Below are positions 36,964 to 49,635 of a stretch of 64,000 nucleotides of DNA, piece by piece. The notes beneath the pieces were generated by a model. The model worked only from the letters and a program-made list of their open reading frames with translations. It ran no database searches and was not told the DNA's origin. The stretch comes from Hydractinia symbiolongicarpus (lineage: Eukaryota > Cnidaria > Hydrozoa > Anthoathecata > Hydractiniidae). Positions within the stretch are counted from its first letter, which is position 1; each line of letters begins with the position of its first letter. The translations under genes and the position numbers were made by a program. Where the stretch lies: assembly GCF_029227915.1 (NCBI RefSeq), contig NC_079885.1, positions 4,838,001 through 4,902,000 of the forward strand. The letters run 5' to 3'.

Positions 36964-39900
36964 ATAAGGTCACAGTCCAAATTCAGTTCAATTAATCCCA
37001 CAGTCAAACGTTTCACTGCTTAAGGCGATGCAACCTAGTAATATCGGAAAAAAATCACTAAATACATGTTGGTACGAATATGTGACGCAACCATTGCAAC
37101 TCAAACAGATTGACACCATTAGAAAGTCAATGAAATGTAGTTTTTGAAACTGTCTCTATTTCTTCAGCGCGAACTAACGGCTAAGATTGGTCCCACAGAT
37201 AAAAATGACTTATTTTTCTTAATTTGTACATCAAGCGCTGCCACAGCGCCCAGTGTAAACGCTGAGTTCCAACAATCATATCAAGTTAAGAAGAATGTTA
37301 TTTCTTGTAGTTAAACTGGCTCATTTATCACATTTATAAGGTCACAGTCCAATGTCAGTTCAATGAAGTCCCACAGTCAAACGTTTCACTGTTTAAAGCG
37401 ATGCAACCTAGTAATATCAGAAAAATATCGCTAAATACATGTTGGTACGAATATGCGACGCAACCGTTGTAACTCAAACGGATCTATACCGCTAGAAGGT
37501 CAATGAAATGTAGTTTTTGAAACTGTTCCTATTTATTCAGCGCGTGCTAACGGCTAGGACTGGTCCCACAGTAAAAAAAAGACTTATTTATCTAAATTAT
37601 TAAATAAAGCGCTACCACAGAGGCTAGTGTTATCGCTGAATTACAGCAATCATGTCAAATTAAGAAGAATGTTATTCCTTGGAGTCCGGTTGGCTCATTT
37701 ATCACATTCATAAGGTCACAGTCCAAATTCAGTTCAATTAATCCCACAGTCAAACGTTTCACTGCTTAAGGCGATGCAACCTAGTAATATCGGAAAAAAA
37801 TCACTAAATACATGCTGGTACGAATATGTGACGCAACCATTGCAACTCAAACAGATTGACACCGTTAGAAAGTCAATGAAATGTAGTTTTTGAAACTGTC
37901 TCTATTTCTTCAGCGCGAACTAACGCCTAAGATTGGTCCCACAGATAAAAATGACTTATTTATCTTAATTTGTACATCAAGCGCTGCCACAGCGCCCAGT
38001 GTAATCGCTGAGTTCCAACAATCATGTCAAGTTAAGAAGAATGTTATTTCTTGTAGTTAAACTGGCTCATTTATCACATTTATAAGGTCACAGTCCAATG
38101 TCAGTTCAATGAAGTCCCACAGTCAAACGTTTCACTGTTTAAAGCGATGCAACCTAGTAATATCAGAAAAATATCGCTAAATACATGTTGGTACGAATAT
38201 GCGACGCAACCGTTGTAACTCAAACGGATTTATATCGCTAAAAAGTCAATGCAATGTAGTTTTTGAGAATGTCTCTATTCCTTCAGCGTGTGCTAACGGC
38301 CAGGATTGGTCCCACAGTAAAAAAAGACTTATTTATCTAAATTTTTAATTAAAGCGCTACAATAGAGACTAGTGTAATCGCTGAATTCCAGCAATCATGT
38401 CAAATTAAGAAGAATGTTATTTCTTGGAGTCCAATTGGTTCATTTATCACATTCATAAGGTCACAGTCCAAAGTCAGTTCAATTAAGTCCCACAGTCAAC
38501 TTATTTATCTTAATTTTTAATTAAAGCGGCACCACAGCGCCCAGTGTAATCGCTGAGTTCCAGCAATCATGTCAAATTAAAAAGAATGTTATTTCTTGTA
38601 GTCAAATTGACTCATTTATCACATTCATAAGGTCACAGTCCAAATTCAGTTCAATTAATCCCACAGTCAAACGTTTCACTGCTTAAGGCGATGCAACCTA
38701 GTAATATCGGAAAAAAATCACTAAATACATGTTGGTACGAATATGTGACGCAACCATTGCAACTCAAACAGATTGACACCGTTAGAAAGTCAATGAAATG
38801 TAGTTTTTGAAACTGTCTCTATTTTTTCAGCGCGAACTAACGGCTAAGATTGGTCCCACAGATAAAAATGACTTATTTATCTTAATTTGTACATCAAGCG
38901 CTGCCACAGCGCCCAGTGTAATCGCTGAGTTCCAACAATCATGTCAAGTTAAGAAGAATGTTATTTCTTGTAGTTAAACTGGCTCATTTATCACATTTAT
39001 AAGGTCACAGTCCAATGTCAGTTAAATGAAGTCCCACAGTCTAACGTTTCACTGTTTAAAGCGATGCAACCTAGTAATATCACAGAAATATCGCTAAATA
39101 CATGTTGGTACGAATATGCGACGCAACCGTTGTAACTCAAACGGATTTTTATCGCTAAAAAGTCAATGCAATGTAGTTTTTGAGAATGTCTCTATTCCTT
39201 CAGCGTGTGCTAACGGCCAGGATTGGTCCCACAGTAAAAAAAGACTTATTTATCTAATTTTTAATTAAAGCGGCACCACAGCGCCCAGTGTAATCTCTCA
39301 GTTCCAGCAATCATGTCCAATTAAGAAGAATGTTATTTCTTGTAGTCAAACTGGCTCATTTATCACATTCATAAGGTCACAGTCCAAAGTTACTTCAATT
39401 AAGTCCCAGAGTCAATCGTTTCACTGTTAAAGGCGATGCAACCAAGTATTATCCGAAAAATATCGCTAAATACATGTTGGTACGAATATGCGACGCAACC
39501 GTTGTAACTCAAACGGATTTATATCGCTAAAAAGTCAATGAAATGTAGTTTTTGAAAGTGTTCCGATTTATTCAGCGCAAACTAACGGCTAGGATTGGTT
39601 CCACAGTAAAAAATGACTTATTTATCTTAATTTTTAAATAAAGCGCTACCACAGCGCCCAGTGTAATCGCTGAGTTCCAGCAATCATGTCAAATTAAAAA
39701 GAATGTTATTTCTTGTAGTCAAATTGGCTCATTTATCACATTCATAAGGTCACAGTCCAAATTCAGTTCAATTAATCCCACAGTCAAACGTTTCACTGCT
39801 TAAGGCGATGCAACCTAGTAATATCGGAAAAAAATCACTAAATACATGTTGGTACGAATATGTGATGCAACCATTGCAAATCAAACAGATTGACACCGTT

Positions 39901-40860
39901 AGAAAGTCAATGAAATGTAGTTTTTGAAACTGTCTCTATTTCTTCAGCGCGAACTAACGGCTAAGATTGGTCCCACAGATAAAAATGAATTATTTATCTT
40001 AATTTGTACATCAAGCGCTGCCACAGCGCCCAGTGTAATCGCTGAGTTCCAACAATCATGTCAAGTTAAGAAGAATGTTATTTCTTGTAGTTAAACTGGC
40101 TCATTTATCACATTTATAAGGTCACAGTCCAATGTCAGTTCAATGAAGTCCCACAGTCAAACGTTTCACTGTTTAAAGCGATGCAACCTAGTAATATCAG
40201 AAAAATATCGCTAAATACATGTTGGTACGAATATGCGACGCAACCGTTGTAACTCAAACGGATTTATATCGCTAAAAAGTCAATGCAATGTAGTTTTTGA
40301 GAATGTCTCTATTCCTTCAGCGTGTGCTAACGGCCAGGATTGGTCCCACAGTAAAAAAAGACTTATTTATCTAAATTTTTAATTAAAGCGCTACAACAGA
40401 GACTAGTGTAATCGCTGAATTCCAGCAATCATGTCAAATTAAGAAGAATGTTATTTCTTGGAGTCCAATTGGTTTATTTATCACATTCATAAGGTCACAG
40501 TCCAAAGTCAGTTCAATTAAGTCCCACAGTCAAACGTTTCACTGTTTTAGGCGATGCAACCTAGTAATATCCGAATAATGTCGCTAAATACATGTTGGTA
40601 CGAATATGCGACGCAACCGTTGTAACTCAAACAGATCTATACCGCTAGAAGGTCAATGAAATGTAGTTTTTGAAACTGTTCCTGTTTATTCAGCGCGTGC
40701 TAACGGCTAGGACTGGTCCCACAGTAAAAAAAAGACTTATTTATCTAAATTATTAAATAAAGCGCTACCACAGAGGCTAGTGTTATCGCTGAATTACAGC
40801 AATCATGTCAAATTAAAAAGAATGTTATTCCTTGGAGTCCAATTGGCTCATTTATCACAG
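36964..40860 (+). repeat. Four copies of a dimer core with ccattgcaa variant
   Basis: A two-monomer core beginning taaggtcacagtccaaattc occurs at 36,964, 37,711, 38,628 and 39,744 (steps of 747, 917 and 1,116 bp). Each has the rare CpG-loss variant gcaaccattgca near 37,088, 37,836, 38,752 and 39,868. The 917-bp step is three monomers less the 202-bp deletion near 38,500. The last monomer (40,440-40,860) has ttggtttatttatcac and ttttaggcgatg. Confidence 0.82.
38499..38501 (+). other. Junction of a 202-bp deletion
   Basis: The sequence runs cccacagtcaacttatttat, passing from the second gtcccacagt block of one monomer to just beyond the first such block of the next. The landmark spacing across it is 544 bp (38,183 to 38,727) instead of 746. 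Each monomer has gtcccacagt twice, about 195 bp apart, so the paired blocks may have promoted the loss, although the extra bases at the junction are not explained. Confidence 0.75.
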
Positions 40861-43250
40861 TTATAAGGTCACAGTCGAGAATCAGTTCAATTAAGTCCCA
40901 CAGTCAATCTTTTACCTGTTAAAAGCGATACAACTTAGTAATATCGGAAAAGATCACTAAATACATATGGGTACGAATATGTGACGCAACCGTTGTAACT
41001 CAAACGGTTTGACACCGTTAGAAGGTCAATGAAATGTAGTTTTTGAAACTGTTCCTATTTCTTCAGCGCAAACTAACGCCTAGGATTGGTCCCACAGATA
41101 AAAATGACTTATTTATCTTAATTTGTAAATAAATCGATACCAGGAAGACTAGTGTAATCGCTGAATTCCAACAATGATGTCAAATTAAGAAGAATGTTAT
41201 TTCTTGTAGTCAAACTGGCTCATTTATCACATTTATAAGGTCAAAGTCTAAAATCAGTTAAATTAAGTCCCACAGTCAAACGTTTCACTGTTAAAGGCGG
41301 TGCAACCTAGTAATATCCGAATAATATCGCTAAATACATGTTGGTACGAGTATGTGACACAACCGTTGTATCTCAAACGGATTTATACCGCTATAAATTC
41401 AATGAAATGTAGTTTTTGAAACTGCTCCTATTTATTCAGCGCGGGCTAACGGCCAGGATTGGTTCCACAGTAAAAAAAGACTTATTTATCTAAATTATTA
41501 ACTAAAGCGCTTCCACAGAGCTGAGTATATTCGCTGAATTACAACAATTATATCAAATGAAGAAGAATGTTATTCCTTGGAGTCCGGTTGGCTCATTTAT
41601 CACATTTTTAAAGGTCACAGTTCAGAATCAGTACAATTAAGTCCCACAGTCAATCGTTTCACTGTTAAAAGCGATGCAGTCTAGTAATATCCGAAAAATA
41701 TCGCTAAATACATATTGGTACGAATATGCGACGCAACCGTTGTGACTCAAAAGGATTTATATCGCTAGAAAGTCAATGAAATGTAGTTTTTGAAACTGTC
41801 CTATTTATTCAGCGCGTGCTAACGGCCAGGATTGGTCCCACATTAAAAAAGACTTATTTATCTTAATTTGTAAATAAAGCGCTACCGCAGCGCCCAGTGT
41901 AATCGCTGAATTCCAACAATCATGTCAAATTAAGAAGACTGTTATTTCTTGTAGTGAAACTGGCTCATTTATAACATTTATAAGGTCAAAGTCTAAAATC
42001 AGTTAAATTAAGTCCCACAGTCAAACGTTTCACTGTTAAAGGCGGTGCAACCTAGTAATATCCGAATAATATCGCTAAATACATGTTGGTACGAATATGC
42101 GATGCAATCGTTGTAACTCAAACGCATTAATATCGCTAAAAATTCAATGAAATGTAGTTTTTAAAACTGTTCCTATTTATTCAGCGCGTGGTAACGGCTA
42201 GGACTGGTCCCACAGTAAAAAAAAGACATATTTATCTAAATTATTAACTAAAGCGCTTCCACAGAGCTGAGTATATTCGCTGAATTACAACAATTATGTC
42301 AAATTAAGAAGAATGTTATTCCTTGGAGTCCGGTTGGCTCATTTATCACATTTTTAAAGGTCACAGTTCAGAATCAGTACAATTAAGTCCCACAGTCAAT
42401 CGTTTCACTGTTAAAAGCGATGCAGCCTAGTAATATCCGCAAAATATCGCTAAATACATATTGGTACGAATATGCGACGCAACCGTTGTAACTCAAAAGG
42501 ATTTATATCGCTAGAAAGTCAATGAAATGTAGTTTTTGAAACTGTCCTATTTATTCAGCGCGTGCTAACGGCCAGGATTGGTCCCACATTAAAAAAGACT
42601 TATTTATCTTAATTTGTAAATAAAGCGCTACCACAGCGCCCAGTGTAATCGCTGAATTCCAACAATCATGTCAAATTAAGAAGAATGTTATTTCTTGTAG
42701 TGAAACTGGCTCATTTATCACATTTATAAGGTCAAAGTCTAAAATAAGTTAAATTAAGTCCCACAGTCAAACGTTTCACTGTTAAAGGCGGTGCAACCTA
42801 GTAATATCCGAATAATATCGCTAAATACATGTTGGTATGAATATGCGACGCAACCGTTGTAACTCAAACGGATCTATACCGCTATAAAGTCAATGAAATG
42901 TAGTTTCTGAATCTGTTCCTATTTATTCAGCGCGTGCTAACGGCCAGGATTGGTCCCACAGTAAAAAAAGACTTATTTATCTAAATTATTAACTAAAGCC
43001 CTTCCACAGACCTGAGTATATTCGCTGAATTACAACAATTATGTGAAAATATGAAGAATGTTAATTCTTGTAGTGAAACTGGCTCATTTATCACATTTAT
43101 AAGGTCAAAGTCTAAAATCAGTTCAATTAAGTCCCACAGTCAAACGTTTTACTGTTATAGGCGATGCAACCAAGTAATATCCGAATAATATCGCTAAATA
43201 CATGTTGGTACGAGTATGTGACACAACTGTTGTAACTCAAACGGATTTAT
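40861..43250 (+). repeat. R1 monomers, second R1 block start, dimer duplication
   Basis: About six monomers like those at 0.6-2.1 kb. A two-monomer unit repeats at offset 746: gagctgagtatattcgctg at 41,518 and 42,264, then cacatttttaaaggtcac and ttggtacgaatatgcgacg. Monomers near 41,240, 41,990 and 42,735 carry aaagtctaaaat and ttaaaggcggtgcaacc, as near 800-1,220. No gene seen. Confidence 0.8.
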
Positions 43251-45116
43251 ACCGCTAGAAAGTCAATAAAATGTAGTTTTGAAACTGTTCCAATTTATTC
43301 AGCGTGTGCTAACGGCCAGGATTGGTCCCACAGTAGAAAAAGAGTTATTTATCTAAATTTTTAATTAAAGCGCTACCACAGAGCCTAGTGTAATCGTTAA
43401 ATTCCAACAATCAAGTCAAATTAAGAAGAATGTTATTCCTTAGAGTCCAATTAGCTCATTTATCACATTTATAAGGTCACAGTCGAGAATCAGTTCAATT
43501 AAGTCCCACAGTCAATCTTTTCACTGTTAAAAGCGATACAACTTAGTAATATCGAAAAAAATCACTAAATACATATGGGTACGAATATGTGCCGCAACCG
43601 TTGTAACTCAAACGGTTTGACACCGTTAGAAAGTCAATGAAATGTAGATTTTGAAACTGTCTCTATTTCTTCAGCGCAAACTAACGCCTAGGATTTGTCC
43701 CACAGATAAAAATGACTTATTTATCTTAATTTGTAAATAAATCGATACCAGGGAGACTAGTGTAATCGCTGAATTCCAGCAATCATGTGAAATTAAGAAG
43801 AATGTTATTCCTTGGAGTCCAATTGGCTCATTTATCACATTTATAAGGTCACAGTCCAAAGTCAGTTCAATAAAGTCCCACAGTCAAACGTTTCACTGTT
43901 TAAAGCGATGCAACCTAGTAATATCCTAATAATAACGCTAAAAACATGTTCGTATGAGTATGCCACGCAACCGTTGTAACTCAAACGGATCTATACCGCT
44001 ATAAAGTCAATGAAATGTAGTTTCTGAATCTGTTCCTATTTATTCAGCGCGTGCTAACGGCCAGGATTGGTGCCACAGTAAAAAAAGACTTATTTATCTA
44101 AATTATTAACTAAAGCCCTTCCACAGACCTGAGTATATTCGCTGAATTACAACAATCATGTCAAATTAAGAAGAATGTTATTCCTTGGAGTCCGGTTGGC
44201 TCATTTATCACATTGATAAGGTCACAGTCCAGAATCAGTTTAATTAAGTCCCGCAGTCAATCGTTTCACTGTTAAGAGCGATACAACTTAGTAATATCGG
44301 AAAAAGGTCACTAAATACATGTTGGTGCGAATATGCAACGCAACCGTTGTAACTCAAACGGATTTTTATCGCTAGAATGTCAATGAAATGTAGTTTTTGA
44401 AACTGTCTCTACTTCTTCTGCACGAACTTACGGCTAGGATTGGTCCCACAGTAAAAAATGACTTATTTATCTTAATTTTTAAATAAAGCGCTACCTGAGC
44501 GCCCAGTGTAATCGCTGAGTTCCAGCAATCATGGCAAATTAAGAAGAATGTGATTTCTTGTGGTCAAACTGGCTCATATATCACATTCATAAGGTCACAG
44601 TCCAAAGTTACTTCAATTAATTCCCAGAGTCAATCGTTTCACTGTTTAAAGCGATGCAACCTAGTAATATCCGAAAAGTATCGCTAAATACATGTTGGTA
44701 CGAATATGCCACGCAACCGTTGTAACTCAAACGGATTTATATCGCTAGAAATTCAATGAAATGTAGTTTTTGAAACTGTTCCTATTTATTCAGCGCGTGC
44801 TAACGGCCAGGATTGGTCCCACATTATAAAAAGACTTATTTATCTAAATTTTTAATAAATGCGCTACCACAGAACCTAGTGTAATCGCTGAATTCCAGCA
44901 ATCATGTCAAATTAAAAAGAATGTTATTCCTTGGAGTCCAATTGTCTAATTTATCACATTTATAACGTCAAAGTTCAAAATCAGTTCAATTAAGTCCCAC
45001 AGTCAAACGTTTCACTGTTAAAGGCGATGCAACCAAGTATTATCCGAAAAATATCGCTAAATACATGTTGGTACGAATATGTGACGCAACCGTTGCAACT
45101 CAAACGGATTTAAACC
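43251..45116 (+). repeat. Older 5-monomer unit, copy 1 (offset 1,864)
   Basis: Matches about 45,117-46,980 with many scattered differences (mid-90s percent by eye). Ordered landmarks are aaagtcaataaaatgtag (43,260; 45,122), cagtagaaaaa (43,331; 45,195), aatcgataccag (43,740; 45,604) and gcgatacaacttagtaat (44,278; 46,142). A shorter relative lies at 2.06-3.5 kb. Reverse-strand open frames at 43,671-43,859 and 45,535-45,723 are repeat shadows. Confidence 0.75.
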
Positions 45117-46980
45117 GCGAGAAAGTCAATAAAATGTAGTTTTGAAACTGTTCCGATGAATTCAGCGTGTGCTAACGGCCAAGATTGGTCCCACAGTAGA
45201 AAAAAAGGTTATTTATCTAAATTTTTATTTGAAGCGCTACCACAGAGCCTAGTGTAATTGCTGAATACCAGCAATCAAGTCAAATTAAGAAGAATGTTAT
45301 TCCTTGGAGTCCAATTAGCTCATTTATCACATTTATCAGGTCACAGTCGAGAATCAGTTCAATTAAGTACCACAGTCAATCTTTTCACTGTTAAAGGCGA
45401 TACAACTTAGTAATATCGGAAAAAATCACTAAATACATATGGGTACGAATATGTTACGCAACCGTTGTAACTCAAACGGTTTGACACCGTTAGAAAGTCA
45501 ATGAAATGTAGTTTTTGAAACTGTCTCTATTTCTTTAACGCGAACTAACTCCTAGGATTGGTCCCACAGATAAAAATGACTTATTTATCTTAATTTGTAA
45601 ATAAATCGATACCAGAGAGGATAGTGTAATCGCTGAATTCCAGCAATCATGTGAAATTAAGAAAAATGTTATTCCTTGGAGTCCAATTGGCTCATTTATC
45701 ACATTTATAAGGTCACAGTCCAAAGTCAGTTCAATTGAGTCCCACAGTCAAACGTTTCACTGTTTAAAGCGATGCAACCTAGTAATATCCGAATAATATC
45801 GCTAAATACATGTTGGTATGAATATGCGACGCAACCGTTGTAACTCAAACGGATCTATACTGCTATAAAGTCAATGAAATGTAGTTTCTGTATATGTTCC
45901 TATTTATTCAGCGCGTGCTGACGGTCAGGATTGGTGCCACACTAAAAAAAGACTTATTTATCTAAATTATTAACTAAAGCGCTTCCACAGAGCTGAGTAT
46001 ATTCGCTGAATTACAACAATCATGTCAAATTAAGAAGAATGTTATTCCTTGGAGTCCGGTTGGCTCATTTATCACATTTTTAAAGGTCACAGTTCAGAAT
46101 CAGTTCAATTAAGTCCCACAGTCAATCATTTCACTGTTAAAAGCGATACAACTTAGTAATATCGGAAAAAGGTCACTAAATACATGTTGGTGCGAATATG
46201 CGACGCAACCCTTGTAACTAAAACGGATTTATATCGCTAAAACGTCAATGAAATGTAGTTTTTAAAACTGTCTCTATTTCTTCTGCGCGAACTTACGGCT
46301 AGGATTGGTCGCACAGTAAAAAATGACTTATTTATCTTAATTTTTAAATAAAGCGCTACCTGAGCGCCCATTGTAATCGCTGAGTTCCAGCAATCATGGC
46401 AAATTAAGAAGAATGTTATTTCTTGTGGTCAAACTGGCTCATATATCACATTCATAAGGTCACAGTCCAAAGTTACTTCAATTAATTCCCAGAGTCAATC
46501 GTTTCACTGTTCAAAGCAATGCAAGCTAGTAATATCCGAAAAATATCGCTAAATACATGTTGGTACGAATATGCAACGCAACCGTTGCAACTCAAACGGA
46601 TTTATACCGCGAGAAAGTCAATAAAATGTAGTTTTGAAACTGTTCCAATGTATTCAGCGTGTGCTAACGGCCAGGATTGGTCCCACAGTAGAAAAAGAAT
46701 TATTTATCTAAATTTTTAATTGAAACGCTACCACAGAGCCTAGTGTAACCGCTGAATTTCAGCAATCAAGTCAAATTAAGAGGAATGTTATTCCTTGCAG
46801 TCCGGTTGGCTCATTTATCACATTTTTAAAGGTCACAGTTGAGAATCAGTTCAATTAAGTCCCACAGTCAATCGTTTCACTGTTAAAAGCGATGCAGCCT
46901 AGTAATATCCGAAAAATATCGCTAAATACATGTTGGTACTAATATGCGACGCAACCGTTGTAACTCAAACGGATTTATAT
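45117..46980 (+). repeat. Older 5-monomer unit, copy 2
   Basis: Second copy of the unit above. It contains a monomer with gctacctgagcgcccattg and catggcaaattaag near 46,354-46,395. An open frame at 46,519-46,719 spans a monomer and is not a gene. Confidence 0.75.
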
Positions 46981-49635
46981 CGCTAGAAAGTCAATGAAAT
47001 GTAGATTTTGAAACTGTTTCTATTTATTCAGCGCGTGCTAACGGCCAGGATTGGTCCCACATTAAAAAAAGACTTATTTATCAAAATTTTTAATAAAAGC
47101 GCTACCACAGAACCTAGTGTAATCGCTGAATTTCAGCAATAATGTCAAATTAAAAAGAAAGTTATTCCATGGAGTCCATTTGGCTCATTTATCACATTTA
47201 TAAGGTCACAGTCCAGAATCAGTTCAATTAAGTCCAGCAGTCAATCGTTTCACTGTTAAAAGCGATACAACTTAGTAATATCGGAAAAAGGTCACTAAAT
47301 ACATGTTGGTGCGAATATGCGACGCAACCGTTGTAACTCAAACGGATTTATATCGCTAAAATGTCAATGAAATGTAGTTTTTGAAACTGTCTCTATTTCT
47401 TCTGCGCGAACTTACGGCTAGGATTGGTCCCACAGTAAAAAATGACTTATTTATCTTAATTTTTAAATAAAGCGCTACCTGAGCGCCCAGTGTAATCGCT
47501 GAGTTCCAACAATCATGGCAAATTAAGAAGAATGTTATTTCTTGTGGTCAAACTGGCTCATATATCACATTCATAAGGTTACAGTCCAAAGTTTCTTCAA
47601 TTAATTCCCAGAGTCAATCGTTTCACTGTTTAAGGCGATGCAACCTAGTAATATCCGAAACATATCGCTAAATACATGTTGGTACGAATATGCGACGCAT
47701 CCGTTGTAACTGAAACGGATTTGTATCGCTAGAAAGTCAATGAAATGTAGTTTTTGAAACTGTTCCTATTTATTCAGCGCGTGCTGACAGCCAGGATTGG
47801 TCCCACATTATAAAAAGACTTATTTATCTAAATTATTAATAAAAGCGCTACCACAGAACCTAGTGTAATCGCTGAATTCCAGCAGTCATGTCAAATTAAG
47901 AAGAATGTTTTTTCTTTTAGTCAAACTGGCTCATTTATCACATTCATAAGGTCACAGTCCAAAGTTACTTCAATTAAGTCCCACGGTCAAACGTTTCACT
48001 GTTTAAAGCGATGCAACCTAGTAATGTCCGAAAAATATCGCTAAATACATGTTGGTACGAATATGCGACGCAACCGTTGTAACTCAAACGGATTGACACT
48101 GTTAGAAAGTCAATGAAATGTAGTTTTTGAAACTGTTTCTATTTCTTCAGCACGAACTAACTGCTAGGATTGGTTCCACAGATAAAAATAACTTATTTAA
48201 CTTAACTGTTAATTAAAGCACTACCACAGCGCCCTGTGTAATCGCTGAGTTCCAGCAATCATGTCCAGTTAAAGAGGATGTTATTCCTTGCAGTTCAATT
48301 GGCTCATTTATCACATTTATAAGGTCACAGTCCAGAATCAGTTCAATTAAGTCCCACAGTCAATCGTTTCACTGTTAAAAGCGATGCAACTTAGTAATAT
48401 CGGAAAAAGTCACTAAATACATGTGGGTACAAATATGTGACGCAACCGTTGTAACTCAAACGGATTGACACCGCTAGAAAGTCAATGAAATGTAGTTTTT
48501 GAAACTGTTCCTATTTATTTAGCGCGTGCTAACGGCCAGGTTTGGTCCCACATTAAAAGAAGACTTATTTATCTAAATTTTTAATTAAAGCGCTACCACA
48601 GAACCTAGTGTAATCTCTGAATTCCAGCAATCATGTCAAGTTAAAAAGGATGTTATTCCTTGGAGTCCAGTTAGCTGATTTATCACATTTATAAGGTCAC
48701 AGTCCAGAATCAGTTCAATTAAGTCCCACAGTCAATCGTTTCACTGTTAAAGGCGATCAAACTTAGTAATATCGGAAAAAGGTCAATAAATACATGTTGG
48801 TACGAATATGTGACGCATCCGTTGTAACTCGAACGGTTTGACACCGTTAGAAAGTCAATGAAATGTAGTTTTTAAACTGTCTCTATTTCTTCAGCGCGTG
48901 CTAGCGGCCAGGATTGGTTCAACAGTAAAAGAAGACTGTTTATCTAAATTTTTAATTAAAACGCTACCACAGCGCCCAGTGTAATCGCTGAGTTCCAGCA
49001 ATCATGTCATTTTAAGAAGAATGTTACTCCTTGGAGTCCAATTGGTTCATTTATCACATTTTAAAGGTCACAGTCCAAAGTCAGTTCAATTAAGTCCCAC
49101 AGTCAATCGTTTCACTGTTAAAAGCGATGCAACTAAGTAATATCGGAAAAAATCACTAAATACATATGGGTACGAATATGTGACGCAACCGTTGTAACTC
49201 AAACGGATTGACACTGTCAGAAAGTCAATGAAATGTAGTTTTTGAAACTGTCTCCATTTCTTCAGCGCGTGCTAACGGCCAGGATTGGTCCCATAGTAAA
49301 AAAAGACTTATTTTTCTAAATTATTAAATAAAGCGCTACCACAGAGCCTAGTGTAACCGCTGAATTTCAACAATCATGTCAAATTAAAAGGAATGTTATT
49401 CCTTGGAGTCCAATTTGCTCATTTATCACATTCATAATGTCACAGTCCAGAATCAGTTCAATTAAGTCCCACAGTCAATCGTTTCACTGTTAAAAGCGAT
49501 ACAACTTAGTAATATCGGAAAAAGGTCACTAAATACATGTTGGTACGAATATGTGACACAACCGTTGTAACTAAAACGGTTTGACACCGTTAGAAAGTCA
49601 ATGAAATGTAGTTTTTAAACTGTCTCTATTTCTTC
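46981..49635 (+). repeat. R1 monomers with mixed subtypes
   Basis: About seven monomers. The one at 47,262-47,530 is a third R1 copy of the ggaaaaaggtcactaaatac / catggcaaattaag type (offset 1,120 from 46,142). Others have gcgataaaa-free landmarks, taaaagaagactt tracts (48,556, 49,671) and acatatgggtacg (49,165). No gene seen. Confidence 0.75.
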
